The notes under the pieces were generated by a model. It saw nothing but the letters and a program-made list of their open reading frames with translations, was not told the origin of the DNA and searched no databases. Positions 6,744 to 10,291 of a stretch of 10,291 bases of DNA are shown here, piece after piece (position 1 is the first letter of the stretch; every line of letters begins with the position of its first letter). Source of the stretch: Deltaproteobacteria bacterium (GTDB lineage: Bacteria; Myxococcota; Polyangia; Polyangiales; B10-G4). The position numbers and the translations under genes were made by a program. The stretch is from positions 1 through 10,291 of the forward strand of contig JAFDCW010000294.1 of the NCBI GenBank assembly GCA_019312705.1. The letters run 5' to 3'.

Positions 6744-6785
6744 ATGACCGGGGCCGAGTGGCTGTTTGGAGGAGAACGAAGATGA
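6744..6785 (+). other. Possible 13-codon mini-ORF linking gpsA-like and adh genes
   Basis: An ATG follows the TAG of the gpsA-like gene directly. It opens a 13-residue frame (MTGAEWLFGGERR) whose TGA overlaps the ATG of the alcohol dehydrogenase as ATGA. The frame covers the whole gap, including the strong ribosome site of the next gene. It could carry reinitiating ribosomes across the gap, or add 14 codons to the upstream protein if the TAG is read through. It has no ribosome site of its own beyond the purine-rich end of gpsA, and chance is a fair explanation. Confidence 0.2.
6768..6774 (+). promoter_or_regulatory. Strong ribosome binding site of the alcohol dehydrogenase
   Basis: GGAGGAG with a seven-base spacer to the ATG at 6782 is the best Shine-Dalgarno in the window. 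It decides the start over upstream in-frame ATGs that lie inside the gpsA-like gene. Confidence 0.85.
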
Positions 6786-7930
6786 CGGTTTGGAGCTTCC
6801 CTACGCGTATCGTCTTTGGCGATGGATCGATCGAGGAGATCGGAACCGAGGCGACGAACCTAGGGGCCAAGAAGGCGCTCATCGTCGCCGACCCGGGGGT
6901 CGTGGATGCGGGCATCGTCGCGACGGTAGAGAAGGCCCTCGCCGAAGCCAACGTCGGCTCGGCGGTGTTCAGCGACATCTCGTCGAATCCCCTCGAAAGC
7001 GAGCTGAGCGCTGCGACCGAGGCCTACCGGGCGGCCGAGGCGGACCTAGTGGTCGCCGTCGGCGGCGGGAGTCCCCTCGACGTCGGCAAGCTCGTGCGTT
7101 TGATGGCCACCCACCCGAGTCCCGTCGCGCAGTACGACGACGCCATCGGGGGGGACGCCAAGATCACCGGCGAGGTTCCGCCGATGATCGCGGTCCCGAC
7201 GACCGCCGGCACCGGTTCCGAGGTCGGCCGAAGCGGCGTGGTCACGGTGGAGGCTACCAACCGGAAGACGGTCGTATTTTCGCCGAAGCTCTTGGCTAAC
7301 GTAGCGATCCTCGACCCCGTTTTGACCATGTCCATGCCGCCGAAGATGACGGCCGCGACCGGCTTCGACGCCCTCACCCACTGCATCGAGGCCTATTGCG
7401 CGACGGGGGACCACCCGATGTGCGACGCCATCGCCCTCGAGGGCATCCGCCTCGCGGTCTCGGCTCTCGCCACGGTCGTGAGCGACGCCCGAGACCTGAA
7501 AGCTCGGGGCGCCATGATGAAGTCCGCGATGATGGGAGCCGTCGCGTTCCAGAAGGGCCTCGGCGCCTGCCACAGCCTCGCCCATCCCCTCTCGGCCGAG
7601 TCCCACCTCCACCACGGCCTGGCAAACGCGCTCTGCCTGCCGGCGGTCCTCGACTTCAACCGCAGCGCCGTACCGGGGCGAATCGCAACGATAGCCAAGC
7701 TCCTCGGAGTCCGGGCCGATGACGAAGAGACGCTGGCCTTCGAGTGCGCGGGCGCCGTTCGGGCCCTCCGTCGCAAGGTGGGCCTGCCCCAGGGCCTCGA
7801 AGCGGCCGGCGTCGAGGAGAGCGCGCTGCCCAACCTTGCCGCCCTCGCGATGGAAGACGTCTGTCACCAGTTGAATCCGCGCCCGTGCACGGAAGAAGAC
7901 ATGCTCGCCCTCTACAAAGCGAGCATGTAG
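6782..7930 (+). CDS. Iron-containing alcohol dehydrogenase (group III)
   Basis: This 382-residue protein is a full-length Fe-ADH, a family of NAD(P)-dependent oxidoreductases that interconvert alcohols and aldehydes (FucO, YiaY, 1,3-propanediol and 4-hydroxybutyrate dehydrogenases). Seen: the nucleotide-binding GGGSPLD (94-100), PTTAGTGSE (139-147), and the metal ligands D196 and H200 in GFDALTH, H264 in CHSLAHPL and H278 in HHGLANA. This is the same spacing as in FucO. The substrate cannot be fixed from motifs. Beside a GpsA-like protein and a glycerol-phosphate acyltransferase, a C3 polyol or a fatty aldehyde/alcohol would make sense, but that is inference from context. It is the last gene of the three-gene operon and lies tail to tail with the RNase D gene, 8 bases apart. 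All catalytic residues are present. Confidence 0.93.
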   Translation: MTVWSFPTRIVFGDGSIEEIGTEATNLGAKKALIVADPGVVDAGIVATVEKALAEANVGSAVFSDISSNPLESELSAATEAYRAAEADLVVAVGGGSPLDVGKLVRLMATHPSPVAQYDDAIGGDAKITGEVPPMIAVPTTAGTGSEVGRSGVVTVEATNRKTVVFSPKLLANVAILDPVLTMSMPPKMTAATGFDALTHCIEAYCATGDHPMCDAIALEGIRLAVSALATVVSDARDLKARGAMMKSAMMGAVAFQKGLGACHSLAHPLSAESHLHHGLANALCLPAVLDFNRSAVPGRIATIAKLLGVRADDEETLAFECAGAVRALRRKVGLPQGLEAAGVEESALPNLAALAMEDVCHQLNPRPCTEEDMLALYKASM

Positions 7931-7938
7931 GCGGCCGG

Positions 7939-9069
7939 TCAGGCCTTCGCTACGAGGCCGACGATGGCCTCGCCGTAGCGCTCAACGCGGAACTCACCGA
8001 AGCCCGGAGTAAGCGCCAGCTCGTCTGATGAGCGGGGCATTCGAGAGACGACATCGGCGAGGCAGTGTCCCGGGAGGACGACTTGGGAGTCGACGTCGCG
8101 GGCGGCGGCTTCTTTCTTTCGCCACTTGGAGAGAGCCCGGTGGAGCTTGCGCTTGGCCTCGCGAACCTCGGGGGGCGGGGCGTCCCCGGTCCGCGGAAGC
8201 TCGTGGGCCGGGGGAGCTTCCTCGTCGAGGCCCCGCCGGACGGCCTCGACGAGCTCGCGCATCACCCGGCGCGCGCGCCCGCGAGTGATGCCGTGGATCT
8301 TCGATGCTTCGTGAGCGTCGCGGGGTTTCCTCTTCACCAACTCGAAGAGGATGTCGTTGCGAACGACTTTGAAAGGAGGGACGTTCATGCGTTCGGCGGC
8401 GGCTTCCCGGACCGCGGCGACCTCCCGAAGAATTGCCTGGTCCGGAGGGGTGAGGTCGAAGGCCCCCTTGATGCGTACCCAGGGCACCCGTGTATCCGGG
8501 GCCTCGTCGTACGCGCTCGAGACCACCCAGGCCGATTCCTGGGCAACCTCCAGGCCGATGTCTTTGTCTTCGATCTCGTCGCGCAGGAGATCGGCGAGCT
8601 CTTCGAGGTAGAGGACATCGTTTTCGAGGTAGACCAGCCCCTCGTCGTCGATGGGGCGCTTGCCCCAATCCGCCTGCCGCTTCTCTTTCTTCAAGTTGAC
8701 GTTTAGGTACTTCTTCAGCAGCGACGCGAGGCCGGTCGCGGGCTCCCCGAGAAAACGAGCCGCCACCGACGTATCGAAGAGCCGGCCGAAGTCGAGGCCC
8801 ACGTCCCGGAGCAAGCGCACGTCGAAGGAAGCGTCGTGCACGATCTTTTCGGCGGCGTCGCCTTCGACGAGGGGCGCGAGCACATCGGGGTCGACGGCGA
8901 TGGTATCCACCACCACGACGTCGTCTCCGGCACACAGCTGAACCGTGCAGAGCTGAGCCCGGTAGCCGAAGAGCCCGTCACCCTCCACGTCGAGGGGCAG
9001 TTGCCTTGCGTCGCCCAGGCGTGCGATTGCCGCCCGGGCAGAAGCCTCTGTATCGACCAACGAGGACAT
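7939..9069 (-). CDS. rnd: Ribonuclease D-like 3'-5' exonuclease with two HRDC-type domains
   Basis: RNase D is a DEDDy-type exonuclease that trims 3' ends of tRNA precursors and other structured RNAs. The 376-residue length is typical. Seen: Exo I with D27 and E29 in LPLDVEGD, Exo II with D83 in HDASFD, the DWGKRPI segment (134-140), and Exo III with Y147 and D151 in YLENDVLYL. A first HRDC domain spans about 205-283 (from LTPPDQAILREV). A second, weaker HRDC-like domain covers about 301-374, after a proline-rich linker. All DEDDy residues are present. The ATG at 9069 is chosen because the exonuclease fold begins soon after it and a -10 element ends 11 bases upstream; the open frame further upstream has no family match and crosses the divergent dciA gene. 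No Shine-Dalgarno is seen, so the mRNA may be leaderless. Confidence 0.93.
   Translation of the reverse strand: MSSLVDTEASARAAIARLGDARQLPLDVEGDGLFGYRAQLCTVQLCAGDDVVVVDTIAVDPDVLAPLVEGDAAEKIVHDASFDVRLLRDVGLDFGRLFDTSVAARFLGEPATGLASLLKKYLNVNLKKEKRQADWGKRPIDDEGLVYLENDVLYLEELADLLRDEIEDKDIGLEVAQESAWVVSSAYDEAPDTRVPWVRIKGAFDLTPPDQAILREVAAVREAAAERMNVPPFKVVRNDILFELVKRKPRDAHEASKIHGITRGRARRVMRELVEAVRRGLDEEAPPAHELPRTGDAPPPEVREAKRKLHRALSKWRKKEAAARDVDSQVVLPGHCLADVVSRMPRSSDELALTPGFGEFRVERYGEAIVGLVAKA
7949..7979. terminator. Interrupted hairpin past the alcohol dehydrogenase stop
   Basis: GCTAC plus GAGGCC (7949-7959) can pair with GGCCTC (7966-7971) and GTAGC (7975-7979), giving eleven pairs with a three-base bulge and a six-base loop. 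It starts 19 bases after the dehydrogenase stop and lies within the last codons of the RNase D gene. It may end the operon transcript. No T-run follows, so this is a structural suggestion only. Confidence 0.3.
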
Positions 9070-9080
9070 GGGGGGCGCCA

Positions 9081-9086
9081 AGCATA
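9081..9086 (-). promoter_or_regulatory. rnd: -10 box of the RNase D gene, nearly leaderless
   Basis: Read on the minus strand the bases are TATGCT, four of six to TATAAT, and they end 11 bases before the ATG at 9069. A start about seven bases downstream would leave a leader of about five bases, too short for a ribosome site; none is present. No clear -35 is seen. Confidence 0.5.
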
Positions 9087-9158
9087 CCCCACCGAGGCCT
9101 TCGAATGCGTTCGATCCGGGCCCTGAGCAAACGCCGGCGGGCGGGGCGTCGCATGGAC

Positions 9159-9167
9159 TGCTAATCT
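9159..9167 (+). promoter_or_regulatory. dciA: Putative -10 element of the dciA gene
   Basis: TGC followed by TAATCT fits an extended TANNNT-type -10 that ends 10 bases before the ATG at 9178, the same distance as for the other short-leader genes here. However, GGAG at 9168-9171 sits six bases before the ATG and would work as a Shine-Dalgarno, which needs a transcript starting further upstream. Both readings cannot hold for the same transcript. Confidence 0.35.
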
Positions 9168-9177
9168 GGAGCTGATC

Positions 9178-9681
9178 ATGCGGCGGCGACGAAAAGCGAC
9201 CGAGCCCAAGGGCCTCGAAGAGCTGGTAACGAAGGTCTATCCGTCGAAGGAGCCCGACGACGTCAAGGCTATCCGTGCGTTCGGCTTCTGGGAGAAGGCC
9301 GTGCCCGACCGGGTCGCGAAGAACGCTCGGCCGGTCGCCCTCGTCCGGGGCACCCTGATCGTGCATACGACGACATCGGTCTGGGCCCAGGAGATCGATC
9401 TGCTCAAGGAGCAGCTCCTGGGGTCGCTGCGGAAGGTGAGCGCTCGGAGCGGGGTCCGGTATCTGCGGGCGAAGGTGGGTCCGATGCCGCCCCGGCTCTC
9501 GGATCGGAAGGCCCCCCCTCCGAAGCCGCCGGCGGTACCGGTCGCCTCCCTCCCGGAGGAGCTTGCCCGTGAGCTGGGCCGGGTCGGGAACGACGATGTC
9601 CGGGACGCCATTACGAAAGCGGCGGCGGTCGGCCTCGCCCGGGCCGCCGAGCGGAAACAGAAGGCGGGGCCCGGTGAATGA
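9178..9681 (+). CDS. dciA: DciA/DUF721-family protein, probable replicative helicase loader
   Basis: DciA proteins help load the replicative helicase DnaB in most bacteria that lack DnaC or DnaI. This 167-residue protein has the DUF721 core at about 30-100: an early tryptophan in FGFWEKAVPDRVAKNARP (W38), then GTLIVHTTTSVWAQEIDLL (58-76) and RYLRAKVG. A proline-rich linker (about 103-122) leads to a helical tail (LPEELARELGRV...). The N-terminus is very basic (RRRRK), as expected for a DNA contact. The DciA role is inferred from family membership; some DUF721 proteins have no tested function. The ATG at 9178 has GGAG six bases upstream. It diverges from the RNase D gene over 108 bases. Its stop overlaps the start of the radical SAM gene, so the two are probably co-translated. 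Confidence 0.85.
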   Translation: MRRRRKATEPKGLEELVTKVYPSKEPDDVKAIRAFGFWEKAVPDRVAKNARPVALVRGTLIVHTTTSVWAQEIDLLKEQLLGSLRKVSARSGVRYLRAKVGPMPPRLSDRKAPPPKPPAVPVASLPEELARELGRVGNDDVRDAITKAAAVGLARAAERKQKAGPGE

Positions 9682-10291
9682 ACGGGAGGTCCTCGAGCCG
9701 GGTGTGATCCGGGGAGAGTGGTTTCACGCGCTCGAGAACGGGCGCATCCAGTGCGACCTCTGCCCGCGTTTCTGTCAGCTGCGCGAGGGGCAGCGGGGCT
9801 TCTGCTTCGTACGCCAGAATCGGGACGGGGGGATCGCCCTCACCAGCTACGGCCGGGCGTCGGGGTTCTGCATCGACCCTATCGAGAAGAAACCCCTCAA
9901 CCACTTCTACCCCGGGACCAGCGTGCTCAGCTTCGGCACCGCGGGGTGCAACCTGGGTTGTCGCTTTTGCCAAAACTGGGACATCAGCAAGGCCCGGGAG
10001 ATGGATCGGCTGACGGATCTGGCGGGGCCGAGGGACATCGTCGACGCCGCAGTCAGAGCCGGCTGCCGGTCAATTGCCTATACCTACAACGACCCCGTCG
10101 TCTTCGCCGAGTACGCCATCGACACGGCCGAGGAGGCACGGAAGCGGGGCCTCATGAACGTGGCCGTCACGGCGGGGTACATCACCAAAGAGGCGCGGCC
10201 GGCGTTCTTCGAACACCTCGACGCCGTCAACATCGACCTCAAGGCGTTCACCGAGCGTTTCTACAAGAAGCTCTGCTTCGCGGAGTTGGCC
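9674..10291 (+). CDS. amrS: AmmeMemoRadiSam-type radical SAM enzyme (3' end missing)
   Basis: This is the N-terminal 206 residues of a radical SAM protein of the AmrS group, related in sequence to pyruvate-formate-lyase activating enzymes. Such genes often accompany AMMECR1 and MEMO1 homologues; the reaction is not settled to my knowledge. Seen: an N-terminal cysteine cluster C27, C30, C34 and C44 in CDLCPRFC...GFC, followed by a V-R-Q-N block, then the radical SAM CX3CX2C triad C92, C96 and C99 in GCNLGCRFCQNWDIS (the CQNW[DE]IS string is diagnostic), then AYTYNDPVVFAEY and AVNIDLKAF, a likely SAM-binding strand. The GTG at 9674 is chosen because it gives an eight-base overlap (GTGAATGA) with the dciA stop and fits the usual N-terminal length. 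A GTG at 9704 is the alternative. No strong ribosome site is seen, in keeping with coupling. The frame is open to the last base. Confidence 0.9.
   Translation, partial: MNEREVLEPGVIRGEWFHALENGRIQCDLCPRFCQLREGQRGFCFVRQNRDGGIALTSYGRASGFCIDPIEKKPLNHFYPGTSVLSFGTAGCNLGCRFCQNWDISKAREMDRLTDLAGPRDIVDAAVRAGCRSIAYTYNDPVVFAEYAIDTAEEARKRGLMNVAVTAGYITKEARPAFFEHLDAVNIDLKAFTERFYKKLCFAELA

Noticed and set aside
9070..9366. N-terminal extension of RNase D to the ATG at 9366
   Set aside because: The extra 99 residues lack family similarity and cross the divergent dciA promoter and coding region.
1..10291. Defence island, prophage, transposon or CRISPR content
   Set aside because: No transposase, integrase, repeat array, tRNA-flanked attachment site or known defence gene set was seen; codon style looks uniform across the genes.

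Overview
The window is about 10.3 kb of GC-rich, gene-dense bacterial DNA. Eight genes fill almost all of it, and no gap between them exceeds 130 bases. The GC-rich codon use, strong preference for CTC leucine codons, a GTG start with a good Shine-Dalgarno, a stand-alone Uma2 gene and short or leaderless promoters suggest Myxococcota or a related former deltaproteobacterial lineage. That placement is an inference from style, not from a marker gene. I see no tRNA, rRNA, CRISPR, transposase or phage gene.

Left part (1-2758): the 3' nine-tenths of recN (double-strand-break repair ATPase), then a small Uma2-family nuclease-like gene with its own apparently leaderless promoter. A convergent class I SAM methyltransferase follows on the minus strand. 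The stop codons of the last two genes lie in opposite arms of one small hairpin.

Centre (2759-7930): a divergent promoter region holding a GC-rich palindrome, then a three-gene plus-strand operon. Its first gene encodes a 973-residue protein that joins a complete glutamine-synthetase-family ligase to a complete PlsB-like glycerol-phosphate acyltransferase in one reading frame. The second gene overlaps it by four bases (ATGA) and encodes a GpsA-like glycerol-3-phosphate dehydrogenase. This protein keeps its nucleotide-binding fold and the GLAGxGDL motif but has lost both lysines expected in the active site. The third is an intact iron-type alcohol dehydrogenase. Together they look like a glycerolipid module with a built-in gamma-glutamyl ligase. 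The product is unknown, and this is the most unusual part of the window.

Right part (7939-10291): a minus-strand RNase D with two HRDC-like domains lies tail to tail with the alcohol dehydrogenase. Across a short divergent promoter region is a DciA/DUF721 gene (replicative helicase loader family). It overlaps the start of an AmmeMemoRadiSam-type radical SAM enzyme that runs off the end of the window.
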